DNA of 64,000 bases from Tragulus kanchil (GCA_022376925.1 JAIOJX010000025.1:142497301-142561300); one strand, 5' to 3'. Positions 1 to 12,637 are shown, counted from the first letter of the stretch. Numbers and translations are program-made. Notes: generated from the letters alone by a model not told the origin.

Positions 1-551
1 CAAAATAGACCTGGGCTCCTCAAGTTCTCTACACAGTTTCTCATCCTCCAAAAGATTAATTTAGGTTCTTTCATATGATGATGTTAGAGATTCAAACTCA
101 CTAAAACAGTGAGCTTCAGTGTGCAAGCATTTTTGCAAACTGCTTGAATCATTTTACCTAATGTGGCATTTAGGCCAAAGCAAACCATGTGACCAAAGAC
201 CTAGAGGAGATGCAATTGAACTACATAAAGATACTGCTATATATTAATTTAGGAATAAAAAGTAAAATCATTCAATGTGGTCAAGTAAATGGTGAACTAA
301 ACTTCAATATCTTTCAAACACCTGTATCACTGCATCAGACTTTTTATTTTATAATTTTCTAGTCTTTTAAATAGTGAGCTCTCTGAAGCAAAAAAGAAAT
401 GCTTTATTTGCCTTGCTTTCTAAATAATAGCAAAAAGTCTTGGTATGGGGTAAATGCTCAAATGTTTATAAAAAGAATGAATTATCTCTCAAAACTTTAA
501 GCACAGGATTAACATATGACCAGAATAAATGCAAACAGAAAAAAAAAAAAA
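1..551. other. Non-coding stretch, nothing recognised
   Basis: AT-rich sequence with no long open frame and no repeat family that I can name. It ends in a short A-run (about 540-551) immediately before an L1-like relic. Confidence 0.5.
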
Positions 552-1165
552 GAATAAACATATGATCCAGAAATTCTGCTTCTAGGTATGTACCCCCAAA
601 ATTTTAAAGTAAGTAGCTTTCTTGGGCTGCCATAACGAAGTACCATGGACTGTATGGATTAAACAACAGAAAACTACTCGCAGTTCTGGAGGCTAGAAGT
701 CAAAGTCTAAGTGTCCATCAGGGTTGATTTCTCTTGAGGCCTCTCTCTTTGGCTGAAAGTAGCCATGTTCCTATGGCTCTGCTTTCACATGGTCTTTCCT
801 CTGTGCCTATGTCTGTGTCCTAACCTCCTCCTTTCACAATGACACCAATCATAATGGATTAGGGCCCCGCCCTAATGATATCACCAACCTTAACTGTCCC
901 TTTAAAGACCTTATCTCCAGACACAGTCATATTCTGAGGTATTGGAATCAAGGAATGAAATATGAATTTTGGCTAAACACAATCTATCCCCTAACAGTAG
1001 AGCTTCAAACATAAATTCTTGCATCGATGGTTATTATGGTTTTATTCACAATAGCCAAAAAGTTGAAAAAACTAAAATGTCTATCAAATTAATGGATAAA
1101 AAAAGTGATATAAAACAGATAGAATTGTATTATTTAAAATATTTCAAAAATGGAAATGTTATAAA
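552..1165 (+). mobile_element. Old L1 3' relic interrupted by an LTR
   Basis: Two blocks resemble the end of L1 ORF2 on the plus strand. About 555-620 matches the 'tatgacccagcaat..cttctaggtat' region. About 1020-1165 matches the downstream 'ttattcacaatagcc' and 'tgtctatcaa..aatggata' region. The blocks are separated by the inverted MaLR-type LTR at 622-1000, so the LTR probably inserted into an already old L1. The 3' block reappears at about 2110-2256 through the first false duplication. The 68-aa open frames at 969 and 2060 are by-products of this relic. Confidence 0.55.
622..1000 (-). mobile_element. MaLR-type solo LTR, inverted
   Basis: Reading the plus strand gives the reverse complement of an ERVL-MaLR (MST/MLT1-like) LTR. 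It has 'gggctgccataac.aagtacca..gac', then 'aaacaacagaaa', 'gttctggaggctagaagtc', 'ttcacatggtctttcctctgtg' and a terminal 'atgaattttgg'. No internal viral sequence is present, so this is a solo LTR. The right-hand part (890-1000) is repeated at 1981-2091. The family name is from memory of consensus landmarks, so the subfamily is uncertain. Confidence 0.6.
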
Positions 1166-1255
1166 CAATGAGTAACAAAGGAATAATGAAACTATCATTG
1201 TGCATCAAATTCACAAGATTATTATAGTCTTTAACAATGTAGACTGTAGCTTACG

Positions 1256-1516
1256 CGGCGACTTCTATTGGTCTTTCATTTGTCTATTCTCACCCATCTT
1301 TGTTCTTTGGCCCGTATGGGCCTCCCATCACGGGCGGCCTCTGTTGTCGTGAGGGCACCGAGTCTGAGCACATACATGCACTCCAGAGCTCTGGCTCCGT
1401 AAGTGGATGCATTGGTCCAGCCGCTCCATGGCATGTGGGATCTTCCCAGGCCAGGGATTGGCACCCCTTGCACTTCAAGGCGGTGTCCTTACCCACTGGA
1501 CCACCAGGGAAGCCCC
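1256..1516 (-). mobile_element. CHR-derived tRNA-Glu SINE (tail subfamily), copy 1
   Basis: On the minus strand this starts with the tRNA-Glu-type head 'ggggcttccctggtggtcc' and a degenerate B box, and ends with a tail of the form 'gaccaatagaagt'. The body resembles the cetartiodactyl CHR SINE, but the 3' tail does not match Bov-tA or the CHR consensus I know. The same family recurs at 12638, 27767, 30664, 55981 and 63920. Short open frames here are SINE shadows. Confidence 0.75.
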
Positions 1517-2346
1517 TATGGTATTTTTTATATTAAAATCAATATGTATGTACAGACTTCAAAACTAAGAAGCACTATATATAAAATTTAAGGGAAAATA
1601 ACCCAGGGTTGTTCTTTTTCATTTTAAGATACTCTTAAAATTTTTATTGTTTTTTTTGTATTAGCTACTCCAATGTGTCCAAACTGGTACAATTCTGATT
1701 TATACTGTGTACAACTGATAGTGACTTAAATTTACTAGTTTGTAGATTGATTATACTTTTATTTTTACCCACGCAAAACTCCCCAGCTACAAAATTGGAA
1801 AGTAAAACAAAAATATTAAGGACTTTATTTCTTTGAACTTATATGATAGTAAGGAATAGGATTTTAATTTCTCAGGAATATTACCTCCTTATGTTACATA
1901 TAGCTATCCAGTGTTACTGTCTCTAAGGAAAAATACAAATAAGGATTAACAAGGTAAAAAGATTCACTTTTTAATCAACATTAACTGTCCCTTTAAAGAC
2001 CTTATCTCCAGACACAGTCATATTCTGAGGTATTGGAATCAAGGAATGAAATATGAATTTTGGCTAAACACAATCTATCCCCTAACAGTAGAGCTTCAAA
2101 CATAAATTCTTGCATCGATGGTTATTATGGTTTTATTCACAATAGCCAAAAAGTTGAAAAAACTAAAATGTCTATCAAATTAATGGATAAAAAAAGTGAT
2201 ATAAAACAGATAGAATTGTATTATTTAAAATATTTCAAAAATGGAAATGTTATAAACAATGAGTAACAAAGGAATAATGAAACTATCATTGTGCATCAAA
2301 TTCACAAGATTATTATAGTCTTTAACAATGTAGACTGTAGCTTACC

Positions 2347-2608
2347 GGCGGGCGACTTCTATTGGTCTTTCATTTGTCTATTCTCACCCATCTTTGTTCT
2401 TTGGCCCGTATGGGCCTCCCATCACGGCGGCCTCTGTTGTCGCAGGGCACCGAGTCTGAGCACATACATGCACTCCAGAGCTCTGGCTCCGTAAGTGGAT
2501 GCATTGGTCCAGCCGCTCCATGGCATGTGGGATCTTCCCAGGCCAGGGATTGGCACCCCTTGCACTTCAAGGCGGTGTCCTTACCCACTGGACCACCAGG
2601 GAAGCCCC
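2347..2608 (-). mobile_element. CHR-derived SINE, duplicate of the 1256 copy
   Basis: Second copy of the SINE at 1256-1516, carried by duplication A. It differs at several GC-rich positions ('cacggcggcc' against 'cacgggcggcc', and 'tcgcagggcacc' against 'tcgtgagggcacc'), which looks like sequencing noise rather than independent insertion because the flanks are the same. Confidence 0.8.
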
Positions 2609-2635
2609 TATGGTATTTTTTATATTAAAATCAAT

Positions 2636-4897
2636 ATGTATGTACAGACTTCAAAACTAAGAAGCACTATATATAAAATTTAAGGGAAAATAACCCAGGG
2701 TTGTTCTTTTTCATTTTAAGATACTCTTAAAATTTTTATTGTTTTTTTTGTATTAGCTACTCCAATGTGTCCAAACTGGTACAATTCTGATTTATACTGT
2801 GTACAACTGATAGTGACTTAAATTTACTAGTTTGTAGATTGATTATACTTTTATTTTGACCCACGGAAAACTCCCCAGCTACAAAATTGGAAAGCAAAAC
2901 AAAAAATATTAAGGACTTTATTTCTTTGAACTTATATGATAGTAAGGAATAGGATTTTAATTTCTCAGGGAATATTACCTCCTTATGTTACATATAGCTA
3001 TCCAGTGTTACTGTCTCTAAGGAAAAATACAAATAAGGATTAACAAGGATCAAAAATCCCAAGATTCACTTTTTTAATAACTAAAAACATTGAATTTTCA
3101 GTTTCACTGGATGAATAAACCCTAGCAATTCATGTGCAATGCAGTAAGAAGATTTACTTTGTAAAGACTAAGTCAGAGTGAAAAGATATAGTACATTGAA
3201 CAACCAGTGACGTATTCAAAATACAAGTTATTGGGAATAAAGTTGCTGAAATATCAGAGATACATTAAGTCAAACTAAAGAGTGAGCAAACAGAGGAAGC
3301 TAGAAATAACAATATTGATTTCCATAAAGTAAAACTGGTATTCACAAATCACATTAATAAAAAATTCCTTATAATGACATAATTTATAGCAACAGCCAGT
3401 ATTAAAACCTTTAAGGGGCTTTCTTTCTCCCCTTTATGCACATAGTTTTAGCACCATCATAAATTCTTATGTTAAGGTACAAGGCCTTTTGTTAAGGTTC
3501 AGTTGAATTTGGAATTAAAAAAATATATATATATGTATATCCAAACCAAAAATTCTGTACATACTTAAATTTTACTATCTATATATTTTAATCTACCTTT
3601 GTTTTGCTCTTTTTCTCTATCAGTCCTTTTTATGAGATAAAGAACTACCCAGTTCTTTCGGCACCTTTCTGAGGTTAACAATATTTTATATTCATTAGAC
3701 CGATAAGCCAAACAAGGCACAGAAATGTTAAATAGTGTCTCTGGGGTTTTGGGTTTTCTACCAACAATGTATGTACAGACTTCAAAACTAAGAAGCACTA
3801 TATATAAAATTTAAGGGAAAATAACCCAGGGTTGTTCTTTTTCATTTTAAGATACTCTTAAAATTTTTATTGTTTTTTTTGTATTAGCTACTCCAATGTG
3901 TCCAAACTGGTACAATTCTGATTTATACTGTGTACAACTGATAGTGACTTAAATTTACTAGTTTGTAGATTGATTATACTTTTATTTTGACCCACGGAAA
4001 ACTCCCCAGCTACAAAATTGGAAAGCAAAACAAAAAATATTAAGGACTTTATTTCTTTGAACTTATATGATAGTAAGGAATAGGATTTTAATTTCTCAGG
4101 GAATATTACCTCCTTATGTTACATATAGCTATCCAGTGTTACTGTCTCTAAGGAAAAATACAAATAAGGATTAACAAGGATCAAAAATCCCAAGATTCAC
4201 TTTTTTAATAACTAAAAACATTGAATTTTCAGTTTCACTGGATGAATAAACCCTAGCAATTCATGTGCAATGCAGTAAGAAGATTTACTTTGTAAAGACT
4301 AAGTCAGAGTGAAAAGATATAGTACATTGAACAACCAGTGACGTATTCAAAATACAAGTTATTGGGAATAAAGTTGCTGAAATATCAGAGATACATTAAG
4401 TCAAACTAAAGAGTGAGCAAACAGAGGAAGCTAGAAATAACAATATTGATTTCCATAAAGTAAAACTGGTATTCACAAATCACATTAATAAAAAATTCCT
4501 TATAATGACATAATTTATAGCAACAGCCAGTATTAAAACCTTTAAGGGGCTTTCTTTCTCCCCTTTATGCACATAGTTTTAGCACCATCATAAATTCTTA
4601 TGTTAAGGTACAAGGCCTTTTGTTAAGGTTCAGTTGAATTTGGAATTAAAAAAATATATATATATGTATATCCAAACCAAAAATTCTGTACATACTTAAA
4701 TTTTACTATCTATATATTTTAATCTACCTTTGTTTTGCTCTTTTTCTCTATCAGTCCTTTTTATGAGATAAAGAACTACCCAGTTCTTTCGGCACCTTTC
4801 TGAGGTTAACAATATTTTATATTCATTAGACCGATAAGCCAAACAAGGCACAGAAATGTTAAATAGTGTCTCTGGGGTTTTGGGTTTTCTACCAACA
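2636..4897. repeat. Tandem duplication B (unit 1131 bp)
   Basis: 2636-3766 is followed directly by its repeat at 3767-4897. The join reads 'accaaca|atgtatgtacagac'. The two copies look identical by eye. The unit begins inside the second copy of duplication A, so the 1541-1975 stretch exists three times (also at 2633-3067 and from 3764). No transposon ends or target-site duplications flank the unit. Confidence 0.92.
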
Positions 4898-6510
4898 GAG
4901 TTATGAATAAAGCTTGAAACTTATAGTCTCTGGGTATCTTTTGTTCTAATCAACTGACAGTAGATAAGCATTCTTAATTAAGTTTTCATGATGGCATGAA
5001 ACAACAGTTTTGTTACCCACATTAATATCAGGATTTCTGACAAAATAATCACAGTCTATTTAATGTCACTGGGAGACATCATTAAAAGCATTTCCATTTA
5101 TAACTTGTGCGCATATAAATACAAGAAGGTTAATTTTACTAGTCATGTGACTTTTCTAAAAGCAGACTGGAACAGTTTTTCAATCTTCCATATTTTCATA
5201 AAATCTCTAAAGCTTAAGTACTATGGCATTTATTGGCTACGATTTCGAATCACGAAGTGGGTCATGCTGCTTAAGCCAAATCAACTCTAATGCTTTCAAT
5301 TCTGCAGATAGAGCTTTTGAAGAGTCCTCTCTAACTCACTTCTAAATATAGGAGTGTTTCAGGATCCAATCTTGATACTTCTTCTCTTTTTCTATCCACA
5401 CTCCCCAGCTCCACTGTTTTATCTAATCCCAGACTTTAAATTCTATTCTTGGTCAATATATTCTAAATCTACTTCTTCAATCTCTACTTTTATCACCAAA
5501 ATATATATTAATATTCTAATTACTCATAAATATCTAATTATTACTTCAAAGTAACACATACTAAATGGAATTCTTGACTTTCTCTTTCAGAGTTAATCTT
5601 ATACTATGAGCCAGGCACTGTAGTTATTGATGATTTCAACAGAAACAGAGAGTAGCCATGATAATGTTGACATGATTATTAGATATTCAGTTCAATAAAC
5701 TACCTTAAAGTGACAATAGACAGAGATGAGACTAAGATGAGAAATCTGGAGGATACTACACTTTCATGGGATTGTGTAAGCTTAATTGGAAACTGTCAGG
5801 AGGAGACAGAGACAGTTTTCTCTGCTAGCACATGATGTAAGAAAGATCTTATTGGACTGACCCAATCAAATAGTTGATGTAAATGGAAAAGTAAAAACAA
5901 AAAAACTTTTGAAAAAATTGTTAAGTTGGGAATAAAGAAGCCTCAGACAAAACAAAACATAAAATGATCAGCACACACACACATTTACATTAAAAGGTGA
6001 AAACATACTTTTGTCCTGACTTTTTTACTGATCTATTCCCATAAGCATATGGAGAAAATAAAAATTATTCAGCACAGACTTATTACACATAATTGACACA
6101 CATACCATGTATCCTTAAAAATAGTTAATGATGGAATAAAATAGTTTAAAATTTTGTTCTTAGGAATACCCAAGATATATGGCAGCTGTATTTAGTAAGC
6201 TGCTAAAATTTTCTTCTTTTAAGTGTATTATTTTCTGAAAGAGGTCAAAATAATCTTAATAGTAAGATCTCTCAACTTTTGAATTCAATATATAATTTAG
6301 TTGTTAAAAAACAATAATCTCTTGTTAAAGGATTACCCCCAGTTGTAAATCATGCTTGGATTTAATTTTCACAGCCAAAAAACTGATAAGAGAAATTTAT
6401 AAGCATCTGCAAGATTTACTACATGCCATCATTGTAAAATATGGCTCTCACTTATAAGCTTTCATTTTTTTCTGTGTATTTCCTATCAAAGTATGTGATT
6501 AATCTATTGA
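4898..6510. other. Non-coding stretch, nothing recognised
   Basis: AT-rich unique-looking DNA. Short open frames at 5063-5290 and 5354-5554 have low-complexity, AT-driven composition and no recognisable domain. No SINE, LINE or LTR landmark was seen. Confidence 0.45.
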
Positions 6511-6749
6511 AATAGCATCTCTGATGAGACACAATGCAAAACCTAGGGTTACATTATTTAAGTACTTAAATCTCTGTAAAGTATAATTGAATTAGTCAGC
6601 TGTCACCATGAACCTATTATTGTACTTGAAGGATGCTCCACAACCCACACTTGCTTCTGTGGCTTCCTTTTTAGATAAGATCCAGTGTTTGCTGTATAGT
6701 GTTTTTTAACAATAAAATTCAACTTGAACAAAATAAAGATACAAAGTAT

Positions 6750-7088
6750 AGTTGGTTATCCCTTGGGATCTATGAGACATTGTTTTAGACCAGTCCTCCC
6801 CTTCCCGTATGCATACCAAAATCTACATATGCTCAATACTATAAAATGGCACAGTACTGTATATAACCTAAGTATATAACCTACATAGTACTGTATATAA
6901 CCTTTAAATTATCTCTGAATTACTTATATAATCTGATACAATGCAAATGCTATGTAAATAGTTGCCTGTGTGTAGAAAACTCAAATTTTGCTTTGAGGAA
7001 ATTTATGAACTTTTTTCAAATAGTTTTTAGTATGTGATTGGTTAACTCTGTGGATGCAAAACCCCGTGAATACAGAGAACCCACTGTA
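6750..7088 (+). mobile_element. Tigger-type (TcMar) MITE relic
   Basis: About 340 bp with the landmarks of a Tigger-derived MITE: 'gttggttatcccttgggatct' near the start, 'accaaaatctacatatgctca', 'aaaatggcacagtactgtatataacct', 'caaatgctatgtaaatagttg', and a terminal 'gtgaatacagagaacccactg' that is imperfectly inverted relative to the start. TA dinucleotides lie at both ends, as expected for TcMar insertion. No transposase is encoded. The duplicate is at 7860-8198. Confidence 0.65.
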
Positions 7089-7117
7089 GTATGTGAACTT
7101 ATAAAAATTACTTGGCA

Positions 7118-7356
7118 GGGAGCAACATGGAAACCTATACTATCATATATGAAAAAGATAGCTATCGTCATTGCACTGTGGGAATAGGAGATCCTGAAGG
7201 GGTGCTGTGAGATGGCCTGGAGGGGTGAGATGGGTGCACTGAATGGGGGGGTGCAGGAGGGAGGGGGTCAGGGATATACATATGACTAACCTGGGATTAT
7301 ACATATCTGTAAATAACACAATTCTGTAAAAATAAAATGCAAAAAAAAAAAAAAAA
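7118..7356 (+). mobile_element. 5'-truncated L1, 3' UTR only
   Basis: The sequence matches the 3' UTR of the long L1 at 42-48 kb in this window: 'gatagctatcgtcattg', 'ctggaggggtgagatggg', 'cagggatatacatatgac', 'aacaca.ttctgtaaaa'. It ends in a 16-base A-run. A 7-bp direct repeat 'cttggca' at 7111-7117 and 7358-7364 is the likely target-site duplication. The duplicate lies at 8228-8466. Confidence 0.75.
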
Positions 7357-7859
7357 TCTTGGCAAACAGTAACAGAATACACAAAATGAAAGTAAAAGCA
7401 ATTATTGTCCCTACCTCAAGATTGTGACATGTCCTTCAAAAGTAGGTTACACAGAGCCTATGACTGCACAGCCAGGTTGGGCTGAAATCTGTCATGCCAT
7501 TTAAGTACAGAGGGAGACATTTGCTGGAAAGTCTAATTTACCTAGTTTCAAAGTTTAAAAAATCAATAGAAATCATCCTTGCTTGAGTCTTCCTAATACT
7601 TACAAAAACATAGAAACCTTGCTTGAATCTCTGATGAGACACAATGCAAAACCTAGGGTTACATTATTTAAGTACTTAAATCTCTGTAAAGTATAATTGA
7701 ATTAGTCAGCTGTCACCATGAACCTATTATTGTACTTGAAGGATGCTCCACAACCCACACTTGCTTCTGTGGCTTCCTTTTTAGATAAGATCCAGTGTTT
7801 GCTGTATAGTGTTTTTTAACAATAAAATTCAACTTGAACAAAATAAAGATACAAAGTAT

Positions 7860-8466
7860 AGTTGGTTATCCCTTGGGATCTATGAGACATTGTTTTAGAC
7901 CAGTCCTCCCCTTCCCGTATGCATACCAAAATCTACATATGCTCAATACTATAAAATGGCACAGTACTGTATATAACCTAAGTATATAACCTACATAGTA
8001 CTGTATATAACCTTTAAATTATCTCTGAATTACTTATATAATCTGATACAATGCAAATGCTATGTAAATAGTTGCCTGTGTGTAGAAAACTCAAATTTTG
8101 CTTTGAGGAAATTTATGAACTTTTTTCAAATAGTTTTTAGTATGTGATTGGTTAACTCTGTGGATGCAAAACCCCGTGAATACAGAGAACCCACTGTAGT
8201 ATGTGAACTTATAAAAATTACTTGGCAGGGAGCAACATGGAAACCTATACTATCATATATGAAAAAGATAGCTATCGTCATTGCACTGTGGGAATAGGAG
8301 ATCCTGAAGGGGTGCTGTGAGATGGCCTGGAGGGGTGAGATGGGTGCACTGAATGGGGGGGTGCAGGAGGGAGGGGGTCAGGGATATACATATGACTAAC
8401 CTGGGATTATACATATCTGTAAATAACACAATTCTGTAAAAATAAAATGCAAAAAAAAAAAAAAAA
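7860..8466 (+). mobile_element. Second copies of Tigger MITE and L1 3' end
   Basis: Tigger-type MITE (7860-8198) and L1 3' UTR (8228-8466) repeated by duplication C at an offset of 1110. They should not be counted as independent insertions. Confidence 0.85.
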
Positions 8467-8845
8467 TCTTGGCAAACAGTAACAGAATACACAAAATGAA
8501 AGTAAAAGCAATTATTGTCCCTACCTCAAGATTGTGACATGTCCTTCAAAAGTAGGTTACACAGAGCCTATGACTGCACAGCCAGGTTGGGCTGAAATCT
8601 GTCATGCCATTTAAGTACAGAGGGAGACATTTGCTGGAAAGTCTAATTTACCTAGTTTCAAAGTTTAAAAAATCAATAGAAATCATCCTTGCTTGAGTCT
8701 TCCTAATACTTACAAAAACATAGAATGGAAGACAAGCAAAATGTGCTTTTTGGTCAGACCAATCTTAAATTTGTGTATAAACACCAAATAAAATAGACAA
8801 ATTAAACTGCCACTTCAAATTATAATTCATGTTGCTTTATATTGA

Positions 8846-9026
8846 GATTTTCCAAAGTGGCACTACTGACATTTTCTTGTAGAGGGGCTGGTTCTTGCAT
8901 TTTAAATATTCACCGATGTTCCTGGTCTCAGGGACTCACCGCATATTAGGTGTTACTAACTCTGATGCCCAGAGCCAGCGGTATTGCTGTCATTTGCAGC
9001 AAAATGTTCTCCGCTGAGAACCACTG
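8846..9026 (+). mobile_element. MER5A-like hAT-Charlie MITE relic
   Basis: The landmarks 'ggcactactgacatttt', a central 'tgttcctggtctca', and the terminal 'gctgagaaccactg' fit MER5A, a non-autonomous hAT-Charlie element. The 5' terminal repeat is eroded. It appears once only. Confidence 0.65.
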
Positions 9027-9172
9027 GTCTGTAGTAAAGGCTATCACACAGACTTTTTTTTTCTTCTTTTTACAGCATAGTTCAAACATAATCTAACGAT
9101 TGTGGCTATATATTTAGATAAGCAATTGGGGGTTTTCTGGTTTCAAAAAGAAAATTTCTACAGGCCTACTAT

Positions 9173-9430
9173 GTGCTAAATGCTTATGTCCCTTCCAAAT
9201 TCCTATGTCAAAGCCTTGATCCTTCAAAGGGGATTTGGAACTGGGGTCTTTGGAAAAGACTGGATGATGTCATATGGGTGAAGCCTCCATAACGGAAATA
9301 ATGGAGCCCTTACAAGTGACACCTTGACCTTTAACACTCATGTCTCCAGAATTGTGAGAAATGAATGTTGGTTGGACAAGTTATTCAGTCTATAAGTATT
9401 TTGTTATAGCAGTCCAATCTGTGTAAGATA
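9173..9430 (+). mobile_element. MaLR-type LTR fragment
   Basis: Begins with TG ('tgctaaatgcttatgtccc'). It carries 'ccttccaaattcctatgt', 'gaactggggtctttggaaaa', 'ccagaattgtgagaaatgaa' and 'ttttgttatagcagtcc', the standard end of an ERVL-MaLR (MST/MLT1-type) LTR. It is about 100 bp shorter than usual, with an internal deletion. The right part (9309-9430) is repeated at 10530-10651. No internal viral genes are present. Confidence 0.7.
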
Positions 9431-11750
9431 TGTCTTATTACTTAAAATGTAGAAAAAATGTCATAGCTATAGGCTTTACTTCTAAATGACACTATAGTTT
9501 AGGATCAATGATGTAGACCACAGTATTGAAAAATGTCAGTTAATGATTTGGCACTATTGATTAAACATTCAATAAAATTTCTACATCTAAATCAGATATA
9601 CACTAATTAACATTGATGATAAATTGATCCATGGTATTGACCATGCAGTTCCTATTATGTTGTGAAGCATATAAAGACAGAATAAGAGATAGCAAATATT
9701 ATTCTCTACCATGAAAGCATGTGCATTTTAGGTCTATGTTCCTAAATTTTTAAATATATATGTTCCTAATTTTTAAAGAATTTCTAATAATAAATAAAAA
9801 TGTTTCTATGGCATGTAAATGAATACATCACAAATTAACAGCAAATATCTAATTCACTATGAACCAGTAAAGTCATTATCCTTATATTAAGGAGAATAAA
9901 GATGCTTCATTATATATATTCACATATTCTTTTCTTCAAAAGTCTTAATAGTGAAATAAGATCCATGAAACTAAAATATCAAGAAGAGATAAAAATAGTA
10001 CAAGCTTAGAACAACTAAAAAAACACCAGAAAGCAATTTTAGCAAGGAAGTAGTAAGTTTAGAAAGGAAGATGGCTTCAAATATATGAAAATCAATGTTT
10101 TATTTATATTTAAATTAATCAACTTGAACATATAATTAAAACCTACATTCATGTAATGACAAATATAATGTAAACTAACTAGAAATAAAGATATGAAAAA
10201 ATACATTGGCCTTTAAGGCAACTAAAAACTGCTAAGTTATAGAAGAAAAAATATTTTCATAGCAAAGAAAGAGATTATCCTCATGGAAGGGCAAACTGAA
10301 TAATGCAAGAATTATATTACAATAGTATATAGTACCTGTTGGATACCTGATACATGCTATAGAATATAACTATTTTATATAAATATCCCAATAACACTTA
10401 CCAGTATTCTCAAAATCGTTACTAGGATGGAATCCAAGCTGGGAGAATTAAGCCTCTAAATAAAACAAAGGAAGAAATTAGGTGAAGTCTGAGCTCCTAA
10501 TCACTCCTTTATTATTTCCCTACTATATACTTACAAGTGACACCTTGACCTTTAACACTCATGTCTCCAGAATTGTGAGAAATGAATGTTGGTTGGACAA
10601 GTTATTCAGTCTATAAGTATTTTGTTATAGCAGTCCAATCTGTGTAAGATATGTCTTATTACTTAAAATGTAGAAAAAATGTCATAGCTATAGGCTTTAC
10701 TTCTAAATGACACTATAGTTTAGGATCAATGATGTAGACCACAGTATTGAAAAATGTCAGTTAATGATTTGGCACTATTGATTAAACATTCAATAAAATT
10801 TCTACATCTAAATCAGATATACACTAATTAACATTGATGATAAATTGATCCATGGTATTGACCATGCAGTTCCTATTATGTTGTGAAGCATATAAAGACA
10901 GAATAAGAGATAGCAAATATTATTCTCTACCATGAAAGCATGTGCATTTTAGGTCTATGTTCCTAAATTTTTAAATATATATGTTCCTAATTTTTAAAGA
11001 ATTTCTAATAATAAATAAAAATGTTTCTATGGCATGTAAATGAATACATCACAAATTAACAGCAAATATCTAATTCACTATGAACCAGTAAAGTCATTAT
11101 CCTTATATTAAGGAGAATAAAGATGCTTCATTATATATATTCACATATTCTTTTCTTCAAAAGTCTTAATAGTGAAATAAGATCCATGAAACTAAAATAT
11201 CAAGAAGAGATAAAAATAGTACAAGCTTAGAACAACTAAAAAAACACCAGAAAGCAATTTTAGCAAGGAAGTAGTAAGTTTAGAAAGGAAGATGGCTTCA
11301 AATATATGAAAATCAATGTTTTATTTATATTTAAATTAATCAACTGGAACATATAATTAAAACCTACATTCATGTAATGACAAATATAATGTAAACTAAC
11401 TAGAAATAAAGATATGAAAAAATACATTGGCCTTTAAGGCAACTAAAAACTGCTAAGTTATAGAAGAAAAAATATTTTCATAGCAAAGAAAGAGATTATC
11501 CTCATGGAAGGGCAAACTGAATAATGCAAGAATTATATTACAATAGTATATAGTACCTGTTGGATACCTGATACATGCTATAGAATATAACTATTTTATA
11601 TAAATATCCCAATAACACTTACCAGTATTCTCAAAATCGTTACTAGGATGGAATCCAAGCTGGGAGAATTAAGCCTCTAAATAAAACAAAGGAAGAAATT
11701 AGGTGAAGTCTGAGCTCCTAATCACTCCTTTATTATTTCCCTACTATATA
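9309..11750. repeat. Tandem duplication D (unit 1221 bp)
   Basis: 9309-10529 is followed directly by 10530-11750. I found one substitution by eye (T at 10125, G at 11346). The first unit starts in the middle of the MaLR LTR, so the second copy begins with an orphan LTR end. Apart from the LTR piece the unit is AT-rich, with no recognised content. Confidence 0.93.
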
Positions 11751-12147
11751 CTGGAAAATAAGTAGGTTTTACTAGTTCTGTCATAATAAGATACATTTAT
11801 TTTTACTTAATCTGAAAATGATTATAATTGTATAATCCATAAGTGTTGAATGTCTAAAATGGCAGAAACTGTCATGAACTTTGCAGAAATTGAATAAATA
11901 GTATTGGGGTATGCTTTCTTTTGATCATATAATGGTAGTTTTAGGATATTAATATATAAACATCCTTATAATACATATATAATCTATATATTAATAATTA
12001 GAAATATAAGGTTTAATTAATAATAAACCTAATATAATTAGGACAAGCTGATTTAAAAGTAAATATTTATTAGTTTGTATAAGATAACATGAAATTGAAA
12101 ACTTCAGTTACATATTTTAGCTTTTAAAAAATACTTTAGTTCCTCTT
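11751..12147. other. AT-rich spacer
   Basis: Very AT-rich (runs of 'ata', 'taa' around 11950-12030). No open frame or repeat family recognised. Confidence 0.5.
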
Positions 12148-12637
12148 ATTTGATGTTATTTCAACTATAATATCTAGTCATAAAAATAACAGACATTCCT
12201 GTGACTGATTCTTAAAAAAAACATAATTACTCTTTGCCATTAGAAGTGTTTTTCTAAACTGAAAGATTTAAAGGGAAAAACAGATATGAAACAAAAACTG
12301 TGGAGAAAGCTTGAATAGTCCTTGTCACTACAGTGACAAGAACACAAACATTGGTTTATGTTTCTCTGTTTACTTAATCTGCTTCCCCCTACCCAATGCT
12401 CATAATATAAACTAGCAAAGAGTGTATTTGAAATAGTAATACTTATTTAAGGAAAGATGACAAAAACATCAGGAAATAAAATGTACTCTTCAAGAAATAC
12501 TGATTTTCACTTTAAACTGAGGATTGCCTGAGATACATATCAAGCTTTTTTTCTCTTATATCAAGTCTTTTTTCTCTTACACCTTAAAATGGTCCTCTTA
12601 ATCCATCTTTTAGCAACATTAATGCAATGTTGCTTGA

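Larger units (their letters stand above)
890..3067. repeat. Tandem duplication A (unit ~1091 bp)
   Basis: 890-1975 is repeated at 1981-3067 with an offset of 1091-1092. The unit contains the LTR end, the L1 relic, an inverted SINE and unique DNA. Most differences lie in the GC-rich SINE and in the last 100 bases of the first copy. There 'aacaaggtaaaaagattc' stands against 'aacaaggatcaaaaatcccaagattc' in the second copy. Clean flanks with a garbled end suggest an unmerged contig overlap. Confidence 0.9.
6517..8725. repeat. Tandem duplication C (unit 1110 bp)
   Basis: 6517-7615 recurs at 7627-8725. An 11-base filler ('accttgcttga') lies at the junction and resembles the 'tccttgcttgag' found about 45 bases upstream. 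The unit carries a Tigger-type MITE and an L1 3' end, both of which therefore appear twice at identical relative positions. Confidence 0.92.

Noticed and set aside
622..1000. An endogenous retrovirus with coding capacity
   Set aside because: Only MaLR LTR sequence is visible here and at 9173-9430; no gag, pol or env-like frame is present.
3565..3798. Minus-strand 77-aa frame as an exon
   Set aside because: The frame crosses the duplication join at 3766/3767, no convincing splice signals were found, and the N-terminal part belongs to the wrong side of the join.
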